Shown here: positions 1-8,405 of the stretch, piece by piece
Layout: the number at the start of each line of letters is the position of its first letter
How positions within the stretch are numbered: position 1 is the first letter of the stretch
NCBI GenBank assembly: GCA_017561825.1
Contig: JAFZBK010000069.1
Coordinates: 1 to 64,000, forward strand
Length of the DNA: 64,000 nt
Direction of reading: 5' to 3'
From: Prevotella sp.
GTDB taxonomy: Bacteria > Bacteroidota > Bacteroidia > Bacteroidales > Bacteroidaceae
Notes under the pieces: generated by a model
Seen by the model: only the letters and a program-made list of their open reading frames with translations
Told to the model about the DNA's origin: nothing
Database searches by the model: none
Translations under genes and position numbers: made by a program

Positions 1-111
1 ATTGCCCCAACTAAGCCTGTTTGGAGCTTGGAAAGACACCACAACACACTAATCACAAAAATGGCGGCATAAAGTGGTCATCGGACCAATGAAAGCTATA
101 GATGAATATAA

Positions 112-144
112 AAAGAGGATGTGCCTATTTGACACACCCTCTTT
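112..144 (-). terminator. Terminator of pckA
   Basis: A 12-bp stem (112-123 with 133-144, one G-U pair in the minus-strand RNA) closes a 9-base loop and is followed on the minus strand by a T/A-rich run. It lies after the pckA stop and after the decayed copy of the pckA tail. Nothing gene-like was recognised in bases 1-111. Confidence 0.75.
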
Positions 145-154
145 ATTATATAAA

Positions 155-250
155 AAGTTGCTTCCGCTTAGAGTTTCGGACCAGCAGCTTTGCCCTGCAT
201 AGGGCGAAGTTGCTTCCGGCCTAAGCCTTACAACTTCGGTCCTGCAGCGA
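155..250 (-). repeat. Imperfect duplication of the pckA 3' end
   Basis: Reading the minus strand past the pckA stop (228-230), the same frame stays open and reaches a second stop at 168-170, exactly 60 bases later. The last codons before it spell QGKAAGPKL, nearly the genuine pckA ending [11 protein letters not shown]. The 12-base sequence AAGTTGCTTCCG (plus strand) sits beside both stops, at 155-166 and 207-218, with an 8-base difference in spacing. Codon choices differ between the copies, so the duplication looks old. Confidence 0.8.
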
Positions 251-1841
251 CAAGTGCCTTACCAGCCTCGTTTCCTTCATACTTCTTGAAATTCTTGATG
301 AAGCGGGCAGCAAGATCCTTGGCCTTCTCTTCCCACTCGTTGCGGTTCTGGTAGGTGTCGCGCGGATCAAGAATACCCCAAGCTACACCGTCGAGCTCTG
401 TGGGAACCTCGAAGTCGAAGTAAGGAATCTTCTTGGTAGGAGCCTTCAGGATAGCACCGCCCAGGATAGCATCGATGATACCACGTGTATCCTTGATAGA
501 GATACGCTTGCCTGTACCGTTCCAACCTGTGTTTACGAGGTAAGCTTTAGCACCGCTCTTCTCCATCTTCTTCACCAGTTCCTCAGCATACTTGGTAGGA
601 TGCAGCTCGAGGAAGGCCTGACCGAAGCAAGCACTGAAGGTAGGAGTGGGCTCAGTGATGCCACGCTCTGTACCAGCCAGCTTAGCTGTGAAACCAGAGA
701 GGAAGTAGTACTTGGTCTGCTCGGGAGTCAGGATAGATACCGGAGGCAGTACGCCAAAGGCGTCAGCTGAGAGGAAGATCACGTTCTTTGCCTCAGGACC
801 AGCACTCTTACCGTTCACCTTCTGGGCAATCTTCTCAATGTGGTTGATAGGATAAGAAACGCGGGTGTTCTCGGTTACGCTCTTGTCGGCGAAGTCAATC
901 TTACCAGCCTCATCAACAGTTACATTCTCCAACAGTGCATCACGACGGATAGCATTGTAGATATCGGGCTCGCTCTCCTTGTCGAGGTTGATAACCTTGG
1001 CATAGCAACCACCCTCGAAGTTGAACACACCCTCGTCGTCCCATCCGTGCTCGTCGTCACCAATCAGCAGACGCTTAGGATCGGTAGAAAGAGTGGTCTT
1101 ACCTGTACCAGACAGACCGAAGAAGATAGCAGTGTTCTTACCCTCCATATCGGTGTTGGCAGAGCAGTGCATAGAAGCGATACCCTGCAGAGGCAGATAG
1201 TAGTTCATCATTGAGAACATACCCTTCTTCATCTCACCACCGTACCAGGTGTTGATGATGCACTGTTCACGGCTTGAAGTGTTGAAGGCAACACAAGTCT
1301 CTGAGTTCAGACCCAGCTCCTTGTAGTTCTCAACCTTTGCCTTGGAAGCGTTGTAGATGACGAAGTTCGGCTCGAAGCTCTCCAGTTCCTCAGCAGTAGG
1401 CTGGATGAACATGTTCTTTACGAAGTGTGCCTGCCAAGCAACCTCAACGATGAAGCGGACACGCAGACGGGTAGCCTCGTTGGCACCACAGAAAGCGTCC
1501 ATCACATACAGGTTCTTGTTGCAGAGCTCCTTGATGGCGATTTCCTTTACCTTAGCCCAAACCTCTTCGCTCATAGGATGGTTGTCGTTCTTGTATTCCT
1601 CAGATGTCCACCATACCTTATCATTGCTCTGTGCATCCTTCACGATGTACTTGTCCTTAGGTGAACGACCGGTATAGATACCTGTCATCACGTTAACAGC
1701 ATCGAGCTCGGTGTTCACACCTTTGTCGAAGCCTTCAAGACCAGCTTTTGTCTCCTCCTCAAAGAGGTACTCATACGACGGATTATGAGCAATCACGGTT
1801 GAACCCGTAATGCCATACTGTGTCAAATCTAACTTTGCCAT
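228..1841 (-). CDS. pckA: Phosphoenolpyruvate carboxykinase (ATP)
   Basis: Interconverts oxaloacetate plus ATP with PEP, CO2 and ADP in the cytoplasm. In Bacteroidales fermenters it is thought to run in the CO2-fixing direction, feeding succinate formation. The 537-residue length is normal for the ATP-dependent family. The P-loop GLSGTGKTT is at residues 242-250 and the metal/kinase-2 segment GDDEHGW at 261-267; the TGRSPKDK segment near residue 57 is also typical. The ATG is preceded by an A-rich leader of about 80 bases and a TAACTTTG promoter box. It is transcribed alone, divergently from upp. Its 3' end is followed by a degenerate in-frame copy of its own tail. Confidence 0.97.
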   Translation of the reverse strand: MAKLDLTQYGITGSTVIAHNPSYEYLFEEETKAGLEGFDKGVNTELDAVNVMTGIYTGRSPKDKYIVKDAQSNDKVWWTSEEYKNDNHPMSEEVWAKVKEIAIKELCNKNLYVMDAFCGANEATRLRVRFIVEVAWQAHFVKNMFIQPTAEELESFEPNFVIYNASKAKVENYKELGLNSETCVAFNTSSREQCIINTWYGGEMKKGMFSMMNYYLPLQGIASMHCSANTDMEGKNTAIFFGLSGTGKTTLSTDPKRLLIGDDEHGWDDEGVFNFEGGCYAKVINLDKESEPDIYNAIRRDALLENVTVDEAGKIDFADKSVTENTRVSYPINHIEKIAQKVNGKSAGPEAKNVIFLSADAFGVLPPVSILTPEQTKYYFLSGFTAKLAGTERGITEPTPTFSACFGQAFLELHPTKYAEELVKKMEKSGAKAYLVNTGWNGTGKRISIKDTRGIIDAILGGAILKAPTKKIPYFDFEVPTELDGVAWGILDPRDTYQNRNEWEEKAKDLAARFIKNFKKYEGNEAGKALVAAGPKL

Positions 1842-1926
1842 ATTTATCGATAAAATTTAAATTGTGAATCCTCAATCAATCTTATAAGTAAGAAGGAAAA
1901 AATCCTAATACCTTTTAAATCGGGTG

Positions 1927-1934
1927 CAAAGTTA
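1927..1934 (-). promoter_or_regulatory. Promoter -7 box of pckA
   Basis: TAACTTTG on the minus strand, a perfect TAnnTTTG match, followed by CACCC. It predicts a 5' leader of about 80 bases. No clear -33 TTTG was found at the expected distance. Confidence 0.6.
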
Positions 1935-2073
1935 CGAATTTCTTAAGAATTAAGAATGAATTATTTAGAATTATTTGCGCGCACACAATTCTTTTTAGGT
2001 TAAAGAATATAAAAAAGGAAAAGATAATCACACTTTTGTAACACCGAGATATCAAATAATCCTCTTTTTTTGC

Positions 2074-2081
2074 TACTTTTG
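2074..2081 (+). promoter_or_regulatory. Promoter -7 box of upp
   Basis: TACTTTTG lies 17 bases before the upp ATG and matches TAnnTTTG. The predicted leader is very short. Confidence 0.6.
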
Positions 2082-2098
2082 CATCAAAACTCGAAACA

Positions 2099-2758
2099 AT
2101 GATACAGGTAATCAACATTTCCGAAAGCACCAGCATCATGAATCAGTACATGGCTGAGTTGCGTGACAAGAAGTATCAACAGAACCGTCTGCTCTTCCGA
2201 AACAATATCAAACGGGTGGGTGAGATGATGGCTTTTGAACTCTCAAAAACCTTTGAATATAAACCGAAAACCGTAACCACCCCGTTGGGAACCCTTGACA
2301 TCCCCCTACCCAAAGATGATATCGTGGTGGCCACAGTGTTACGTGCTGGTCTGCCGTTCCACGAAGGATTCCTGCAGGTCTTCGACAAGGCAGAGAACGC
2401 CTTCGTTTCAGCCTATCGTATGTACACCAACCGCGAACATACGGAAGTGGGTATCCATACGGAGTATATGGCCTCGCCCAGCGTGAAGGGGAAGACACTG
2501 ATTATTGCCGACCCCATGCTTGCCACTGGCGGAAGCATGGCTGCTGCCATCGAGGCTTTGATAAAAACGGGTAAGCCCAAGAAAATATACATTGCCTGTG
2601 TGATTGCCACACCCGAAGGTATCGATGTGGTAAAACAAGTGCTGCCCGACAATGCCGAGATATGGTGCGCAGCCATTGATCCAGGCATGAACGAGCATAA
2701 GTATATCGTTCCTGGCTTCGGTGATGCCGGTGATCTGTGTTACGGAGAAAAACTGTAG
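2099..2758 (+). CDS. upp: Uracil phosphoribosyltransferase
   Basis: Salvages uracil with PRPP to make UMP. The 219-residue protein has the type I phosphoribosyltransferase PRPP loop, LIIADPMLATGGS, at about residues 134-146. The uracil-binding tail is recognisable near the C terminus (YIVPGFGDAGDLCYGEKL). It sits alone on the plus strand, divergent from pckA and nearly touching the next, convergent gene (8 bases between stops). The start at 2099 fits the promoter box just upstream. Confidence 0.95.
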   Translation: MIQVINISESTSIMNQYMAELRDKKYQQNRLLFRNNIKRVGEMMAFELSKTFEYKPKTVTTPLGTLDIPLPKDDIVVATVLRAGLPFHEGFLQVFDKAENAFVSAYRMYTNREHTEVGIHTEYMASPSVKGKTLIIADPMLATGGSMAAAIEALIKTGKPKKIYIACVIATPEGIDVVKQVLPDNAEIWCAAIDPGMNEHKYIVPGFGDAGDLCYGEKL

Positions 2759-2766
2759 TAGGAATC

Positions 2767-3402
2767 CTACTTGAGCATTTCCAACATCTTCATCAGTGAA
2801 GGTTCATCCGTCCAGCTGAAGTCGGGCAGACTCATGACCGACTCCATGATTCTTTGTTTCTCTTTCGACAAGACGCGTTTGAGGTTACGCTCATGCACCC
2901 GCACAAACTGATTGTCTAACCGGAAGTAATAAAGGGGGATGACGGGGAACTCCACGCCCTCTTTCCCAATGGCATCAATGGTGCTGAAACTGAGCATGTT
3001 GGTGATGTTACTGAGATCGAGGTTTGTGATGTTTGCACTGTTGGCAATGGTCTGCTTGTAGGATTTGATGTCGATTACCTTCGCGCAATACAATGCGTTC
3101 CTTCCCACGGAGTCCACCTGGTAGGCCAGCAGACTGTCGATGCGGAGATAGGTACGGTCGTCAAACTGCACCTGCAGCACATTCTTCAGCTCAGCCTCTT
3201 TCACTACATCATCAGTCATATAGAGCAGCGAGCTGTTTTTCAGGAAGATGTTTGCCAAGGGCACTTTCAGCTTACTACCATTGGTCAGAAGAATGGTAGC
3301 AGGACGGAATTCGGGATAAACGGTCAGGGAAGGTGTAATCTGCTGGGCAACCCCAGTAAGGGTTGCCAGCAGTAGAATAGTTGTTAGAAGTAAATGTTTC
3401 AT
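2767..3402 (-). CDS. Secreted protein of unknown function
   Basis: A 211-residue protein with a clear signal peptide (MKHLLLTTILLLATLTGVAQ, probable cleavage after VAQ). The mature part is mixed alpha/beta, begins with a short strand-rich stretch (ATILLTNGSKLKVPLANIFLK), and has no cysteine pattern or catalytic motif I recognise. It is probably periplasmic or outer-membrane associated. It is the last gene of a minus-strand series after korA and korB but starts 33 bases past korB, so co-transcription is possible and a shared function is not implied. I cannot assign a role. Confidence 0.75.
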   Translation of the reverse strand: MKHLLLTTILLLATLTGVAQQITPSLTVYPEFRPATILLTNGSKLKVPLANIFLKNSSLLYMTDDVVKEAELKNVLQVQFDDRTYLRIDSLLAYQVDSVGRNALYCAKVIDIKSYKQTIANSANITNLDLSNITNMLSFSTIDAIGKEGVEFPVIPLYYFRLDNQFVRVHERNLKRVLSKEKQRIMESVMSLPDFSWTDEPSLMKMLEMLK

Positions 3403-3435
3403 AGAAAAAAGTTTTGTAAATAATAGTGATTTCCT

Positions 3436-4437
3436 TTATGTCACCTCCCAGGTGTCGTTGGTCTCGAGCAGCTCAGCGAAGTTATGGTACTTCTTCTGTG
3501 CGCTCACCTCTTCCAACTGGGCGTGTACAGCCTCGTTATAGGTAGGAGCAGTCACGTCGCGAATCACACCAAGAGCTACAGGGAAGCCATGCTCATTGTC
3601 CATCATAGCCAGCTTGAGCTGCAGGGTATCATCCTCGCAATGTGCATCATGCACCAGTACGTCATCAAGGGTATAGCCATCCTGTCCGATGGTCACCACC
3701 TTCAGTCCGAAACCTTCCTGTACCAGTCCGAACTCGTTGTTAGGACCGAACACCAGCTTCTCGCCATGACGAACATAGATACAGTTCTGCTTACGTCCTT
3801 CCTTTGTATAGATAGGATCATAGCAACCGTTGTTGAAGATCACGCAGTTCTGCAGGATCTCGCAAACGGCAGCACCTTTATGGTTGTAGGCAGCCTTCAG
3901 GATCTCTACGGTCTCAGCATTGTCGGTAGCCACTGAGCGGGCAAAGAACTTACCACGGGCACCAAAGCAGAGCTCAGCAGGACGGAACGGATCCTCAACT
4001 GTTCCATAGGGAGACGACTTGCTGACGAATCCGCGAGGAGAGGTCGGTGAGTACTGTCCTTTTGTCAAACCGTAGATCCTGTTGTTCAGCAGAATCATAT
4101 TCAGGTCGATATTACGACGCATGGCATGGATGAAGTGGTTACCACCAATAGCCAGTCCGTCACCATCACCCGAGATCTGCCAGATGGTAAGGTTGGGATT
4201 CACCACCTTGGCACCTGTGGCGATAGAGGCAGCACGACCGTGGATGGTCTGCATGGCATAGGTGCTGACATAATAAGGCAGACGACTGGAGCAGCCAATA
4301 CCTGAGATCACAGCCATCTCGTGGGGTGCTACACCTACCTCGGCCATGGCCTTATGCAGCGAAGCCAGGAAGAAATGGTCGCCGCAACCGGGACACCAAC
4401 GGGGCTGTCCCTTTTTATAATCATTTGCTGTAAACAT
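3436..4437 (-). CDS. korB: 2-oxoacid:ferredoxin oxidoreductase, beta subunit
   Basis: The thiamine-diphosphate subunit of a two-subunit 2-oxoacid (probably 2-oxoglutarate) synthase, which links CoA-thioester formation from the oxoacid to ferredoxin. The 333-residue protein has the CPGCGDH segment at residues 15-21 and the TPP/Mg site from GDGDGLAIGG (90-99) to NNRIYGLTKGQ (118-128). It follows korA after an 18-base gap, so the two are co-transcribed. No separate delta (ferredoxin-like) or gamma subunit gene is present; the gamma domain is fused in KorA. Substrate preference is inferred from family size and layout, not proven. Confidence 0.92.
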   Translation of the reverse strand: MFTANDYKKGQPRWCPGCGDHFFLASLHKAMAEVGVAPHEMAVISGIGCSSRLPYYVSTYAMQTIHGRAASIATGAKVVNPNLTIWQISGDGDGLAIGGNHFIHAMRRNIDLNMILLNNRIYGLTKGQYSPTSPRGFVSKSSPYGTVEDPFRPAELCFGARGKFFARSVATDNAETVEILKAAYNHKGAAVCEILQNCVIFNNGCYDPIYTKEGRKQNCIYVRHGEKLVFGPNNEFGLVQEGFGLKVVTIGQDGYTLDDVLVHDAHCEDDTLQLKLAMMDNEHGFPVALGVIRDVTAPTYNEAVHAQLEEVSAQKKYHNFAELLETNDTWEVT

Positions 4438-4455
4438 ACTATTTTAAATTAAGAG

Positions 4456-6303
4456 TTAAGAATTAATTAGTTTGTCGAACTCGGCAACGAGTTCGGAAAC
4501 CACGAAAGGCTGTCCCTTAACCTGGTTGAACTGGTAGGGAACGAAACCATCGACCTTGGAACGCAGGTAGGCAGCAAGCTGTCCGAGGTTCTGCTCGGCC
4601 ACCACCACCTTCTTGTACTTAGAGAGCACCTCAGCTGTGTTCTTCGGCAGCGGGTTGATATACTTGAACTGTGCCAGGGCCACCTTGTTACCATTGGCAC
4701 GCAGCTCGTCCATGGCAGCATGCAGATGTCCATAAGTAGAACCGAAGCCCACAATGAGCAGGTCAGCATCCTTATCACCCTCAACATTCAGATCGGGAAC
4801 AGGAATCTTAGCCACCTTCTCAGCACGCAGACGGCACATCATATCATGGTTCTCAGGCTCTGTGGAGATAGCACCGGTCTTACCATCTTTCTCCAGTCCG
4901 CCGAGGATATGTGTGTAGCCCTCCTGACCTGGAATGGCCCAGTAGCGTACCTTGGTCTCCTCATCACGGAAATAAGGTGTGTAGTTACCCTTCATCTCAG
5001 GAGTTACATAATGGGGCTGAATTACAGGAAGCTCTTCCATCTTCGGCAGTTTCCATGCGGCAGAGCCATTGGCGATGAAGGCATCAGTAAGCAGCACCAC
5101 CGGTGTTAGATGCTCCAAGGCAATCTTTGAAGCCTCGTAGGCAGCATCGAAGCAGTCGGTAGGACTGGTTGCGGCAATCACGGGCATCGGACTCTCACCA
5201 TTACGTCCATAGAGTGCCTGCAGCAAGTCGGTCTGTTCGCTCTTGGTGGGAAGACCTGTTGAAGGACCGCCACGCTGCACATCGACAATCACCAAGGGTA
5301 ACTCATCGATAACAGCCAGGTTCATGGCCTCTGATTTCAGACAGATACCAGGACCAGATGTAGAAGTTACTGCCAAAGCACCTGCAAAGGCAGCACCTAC
5401 TGAACTGGCACAACCGCTGATCTCATCCTCGCACTGAACGGTGATGACACCGCAGCTCTTGTGCTTTGACAATTCATGGAGGATATCTGTTGCAGGAGTG
5501 ATGGGGTAGCTACCCAGATACAGACGAAGACCTGCTTTCTCTGCAGCGGCAATCAGTCCGTAGGCAGTAGCCTTGTTACCTGTAATATCCATATATCTTC
5601 CAGGCACCTTCTCCTTTGATTCGATGCGATAAGTTGCGGGAACACTGGCATGGGTGTTATGACCATAGTCGAAACCAGCCTGCACCACCTTGATGTTGTT
5701 CTCGGCAATAGCCGGCTTTTTGGCGAACTTCTCACGAAGGAAATTAGCCACCAGATTCAGGTCGCGGTTGAACAACCAGCAGACCAGTCCGAGAGCGAAC
5801 ATATTACGGCATTTGAGCACGGCCTTGTTATCCATGCCTGAGTCGGCCAGGCATTCCTTCACCATGGTTGTCAACGGGCACTGGATCACTCGGTCGGGAT
5901 CAATACCCATCTCTCCCAGATAATCCTCTGTCTGGAAAGCGGCCTTCTTCAAATCGTTCGGACCAAATGAGTCTGTATCTATGATAATGGTTGCCTGCGG
6001 CTTGGCGTAACGATACTGTGTCTTCAGTGCTGCGGCATTCATCGCAACGAGAACATCGCATAGATCACCAGGGGTATAGACCTTACCTGCACCGATATGT
6101 ACCTGGAATCCGCTCACGCCTGTCAATGATCCTTGCGGGGCGCGGATATCAGCGGGATAGTCGGGGAATGTAGAGATACCGTTACCTACAGTGGCACTGA
6201 CCGTAGAGAAAATGTTTCCGGCTAACTGCATACCGTCACCGGAGTCACCAGAGAAGCGTACGACCACCTGGTCGAGCTCTTTCACTTCAAGTTTATCTGC
6301 CAT
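4456..6303 (-). CDS. korA: 2-oxoacid:ferredoxin oxidoreductase, alpha subunit (gamma-alpha fusion)
   Basis: The N-terminal ~190 residues form the CoA-related gamma domain (VVRFSGDSGDGMQLAGNIFS). The rest is the pyrimidine-binding alpha domain with LYLGSYPITPATDILHELSK and the closing domain near the C terminus. The product is 615 residues from the ATG at 6303. A longer reading frame exists upstream, but its extra codons cover the promoter -7 box, so 6303 is preferred. With KorB it supplies succinyl-CoA or takes part in reductive oxoacid synthesis in an anaerobe. Assignment to 2-oxoglutarate rather than another oxoacid is an inference. Confidence 0.92.
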   Translation of the reverse strand: MADKLEVKELDQVVVRFSGDSGDGMQLAGNIFSTVSATVGNGISTFPDYPADIRAPQGSLTGVSGFQVHIGAGKVYTPGDLCDVLVAMNAAALKTQYRYAKPQATIIIDTDSFGPNDLKKAAFQTEDYLGEMGIDPDRVIQCPLTTMVKECLADSGMDNKAVLKCRNMFALGLVCWLFNRDLNLVANFLREKFAKKPAIAENNIKVVQAGFDYGHNTHASVPATYRIESKEKVPGRYMDITGNKATAYGLIAAAEKAGLRLYLGSYPITPATDILHELSKHKSCGVITVQCEDEISGCASSVGAAFAGALAVTSTSGPGICLKSEAMNLAVIDELPLVIVDVQRGGPSTGLPTKSEQTDLLQALYGRNGESPMPVIAATSPTDCFDAAYEASKIALEHLTPVVLLTDAFIANGSAAWKLPKMEELPVIQPHYVTPEMKGNYTPYFRDEETKVRYWAIPGQEGYTHILGGLEKDGKTGAISTEPENHDMMCRLRAEKVAKIPVPDLNVEGDKDADLLIVGFGSTYGHLHAAMDELRANGNKVALAQFKYINPLPKNTAEVLSKYKKVVVAEQNLGQLAAYLRSKVDGFVPYQFNQVKGQPFVVSELVAEFDKLINS

Positions 6304-6330
6304 ACATATATCTGTTTGAATTTCAGGGTG

Positions 6331-6361
6331 CAAAGTTCATAAATATTCTTGAGATTACAAA
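6331..6361 (-). promoter_or_regulatory. Promoter of korAB
   Basis: TTTG (6358-6361), 19 bases, then GAACTTTG (6331-6338) on the minus strand, one mismatch to TAnnTTTG. It predicts a leader of about 24 bases before the ATG at 6303. Confidence 0.6.
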
Positions 6362-6490
6362 ATGTTTTTGCATAAATTTGTATTTTTGACACTTATATTA
6401 GGATTTTATACCAATAAATTGCATATTATACAAAAAACTTGGCAATTCTTGAACAAAAAGTGAACAAGATCATTGCCAAGTCTTACAAGT

Positions 6491-6546
6491 TGCTTCTCAC
6501 CTCTTACCTCATCCCTCTCACCTCTTGCTTCTTGCCTCTTGCTTCT
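6491..6546. repeat. Eight 7-bp tandem repeats after the nucleoside kinase stop
   Basis: Eight consecutive pyrimidine-rich heptamers on the plus strand, variants of TGCTTCT, TGCCTCT and CACCTCT, with no interruption. The last unit overlaps the kinase stop codon (6545-6547). The same kind of array lies after the M3 peptidase gene at 54848-54875. Confidence 0.8.
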
Positions 6547-8203
6547 AATACTTGAACGAGCTCCCACCTACGAACTCCCTCAACAAGGAGGTTGGCGGGA
6601 TATCAGCGTCGGGAATGGGTTTGATATACTTCAGGAACTTCAGCAGTCGGTAGGCCTCTGCATGTTCCTCGCAGTTTTCAGGTACCTGCTCCAACAGCGG
6701 CTCCGCCTGTGCTTTGATCACGGCCAGTTCGAAGAGCATGGCGGTATTGAACATTGCATCCGCATTCTCCTGATAAGGGAAGATCCATCTGTTCTCACCA
6801 GCGCGGACACTTGCCCAACGGTGGATGGTCTCCTGGGCACTGACACCCCTGTATTTATGGTCGCGGATAATACGTCGCAACATACGGTTATCGGTGGTGG
6901 GCACATAGTTATGCGCATCCAGCAGCAAGGTGGTCAGCGCTGAAGCATAGATACGGTATATCTGTTTCTGCGGAATCTGAGATGTCAGTTCGGGGTTCAA
7001 GGCGTGGATTCCCTCCACCACCAGGATCTCATCATCATGGAGCGTCAGCTTCCGTCCATCCATCGTGCTCTTTCCTGTATGGAAATCATAGCGCGGCAGC
7101 TGCACCTCCTCTCCGGCAAAGAGCGCGTTGAGCTGTTCGTTCAGCAAGGGCAGGTTCAGGGAGTGCAGGTGCTCATAGTCATAATCGCCACTTTCATCGC
7201 GCGGCGTAAATTCACGGTCAACGAAGTAGTCATCCAATGAGATAGGAACAGGTTTGATGCCGTTTGTTACCAGCTGTACAGAGAGACGTTTGCAGGTAGT
7301 GGTCTTGCCTGATGACGAAGGTCCGGCAATGAGCACCATTCTGACGCCTTTCCTCTGGGCAATCTCATCCGCGATCTGTGCAATCTTCTTCTCCTGCAGG
7401 GCTTCACCCACCTGAATGAGCTGCGCAGCCCATCCTTTCTCCACAATTTCGTTCAGGTCGCCTATGGTACGCATCCCCAGCAGTTTCTGCCAACTGTGGT
7501 GTTCGCGGAAGATGTTGAACATCTTGTCCTGATGCGTCATCTCACCCAATTCGCCAGGATGCTGTCTTGACGGGATGCGCAGCAGCAGACCATCGAAGTA
7601 TTTCTCCACGCCGAAGAGGTACAACTGCGAGGTGTTGGTGAGCAGGGAACCATAGTAATAATCATAGTACCCATCGATATCATAATACACGGTATATAGA
7701 CTTCCCGTGCTCTTCAGCAGTTTCACCTTCGAGTAGGTCTTCATCTTCTCAAACAGCTGGATGGCCTCCTCGGTGGTAGCCTCATGTCGGTGTATGGGCA
7801 GGGCTGCCTGGATGATTTCCTGCATACGGGTACGGATCATTCCCACATCCTCAAGGGTGATGGGGCGCCCGAGCTGAAAATCCACATAGTAGCCGTTGCT
7901 TACTGGCGTGTCTATCCATACCGCGCAGTTCTTGAAGATATCGTGTGCCGCCTTGCACAAGACAAAGAACAAGGTGCGTGTATAGGCACGAGAACCACTA
8001 GCTGAGGTCATATCAAGAAATTCCACGGTCTTGGGGTTATACACTCTGAAATGCATTCCTTCCACCTTGTTGTTCACCTTGGCACTCACTGGTCCGTATT
8101 CCATAGTCAGTCCGAAGGCAGAGAAGACATCTGAGAGGTTGCTACCTATGGGAATCTCCCTTTCCTGGTTGTTATTCTTACAGAAGATCTTTACCGTTTT
8201 CAT
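6545..8203 (-). CDS. Nucleoside (uridine-type) kinase with N-terminal TGS/ThrRS-like domains
   Basis: Predicted to phosphorylate a nucleoside such as uridine or cytidine. The 552-residue protein starts with a TGS-like domain (VKIFCKNNNQEREIPIG) and a threonyl-tRNA-synthetase second additional-domain-like part with HRHEATTEEA. It ends in a P-loop kinase with GPSSSGKTTT at about residues 294-303 and a DDYFVDRE segment typical of uridine kinases. The ATG at 8203 is chosen because upstream codons are unlike family N termini and overlap a promoter-like sequence. It is a known Bacteroidales/Firmicutes architecture; the true substrate is uncertain. Confidence 0.88.
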   Translation of the reverse strand: MKTVKIFCKNNNQEREIPIGSNLSDVFSAFGLTMEYGPVSAKVNNKVEGMHFRVYNPKTVEFLDMTSASGSRAYTRTLFFVLCKAAHDIFKNCAVWIDTPVSNGYYVDFQLGRPITLEDVGMIRTRMQEIIQAALPIHRHEATTEEAIQLFEKMKTYSKVKLLKSTGSLYTVYYDIDGYYDYYYGSLLTNTSQLYLFGVEKYFDGLLLRIPSRQHPGELGEMTHQDKMFNIFREHHSWQKLLGMRTIGDLNEIVEKGWAAQLIQVGEALQEKKIAQIADEIAQRKGVRMVLIAGPSSSGKTTTCKRLSVQLVTNGIKPVPISLDDYFVDREFTPRDESGDYDYEHLHSLNLPLLNEQLNALFAGEEVQLPRYDFHTGKSTMDGRKLTLHDDEILVVEGIHALNPELTSQIPQKQIYRIYASALTTLLLDAHNYVPTTDNRMLRRIIRDHKYRGVSAQETIHRWASVRAGENRWIFPYQENADAMFNTAMLFELAVIKAQAEPLLEQVPENCEEHAEAYRLLKFLKYIKPIPDADIPPTSLLREFVGGSSFKY

Positions 8204-8317
8204 ATGCGTAATTCGTTTTATTTCCTTTTTCAGGCTGTAAAGGTACGCATTTTTTTTCAAAGAAGCAGCATTTTTCAAATGTTAACAGAATTATCCCGGT
8301 TCTTCGCCTATGTTTTT

Positions 8318-8349
8318 TTTGGCTGCTTCAGGATTTTATTGTATATTTG
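8318..8349 (+). promoter_or_regulatory. Promoter of the Na/phosphate transporter
   Basis: TTTG (8318-8321), 20 bases, TATATTTG (8342-8349), a full match to the Bacteroidetes promoter. The leader is about 50 bases. Confidence 0.7.
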
Positions 8350-8405
8350 CACCAAAATAGCACGCCCTTATTTCGATGATAGAAACATCAACGACGATAT
8401 AATAT

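Noticed and set aside
4438-4466. Heptamer repeat between korA and korB (TAAGAGTTAAGAATTAA)
   Set aside because: Only about two imperfect units in A/T-rich sequence; too weak to list with the clear 7-bp arrays.
6304-6333. Longer N terminus for KorA starting at 6333
   Set aside because: The start would be a TTG lying in the TTTG of the promoter -7 box, which cannot be transcribed from that promoter; the ATG at 6303 fits.
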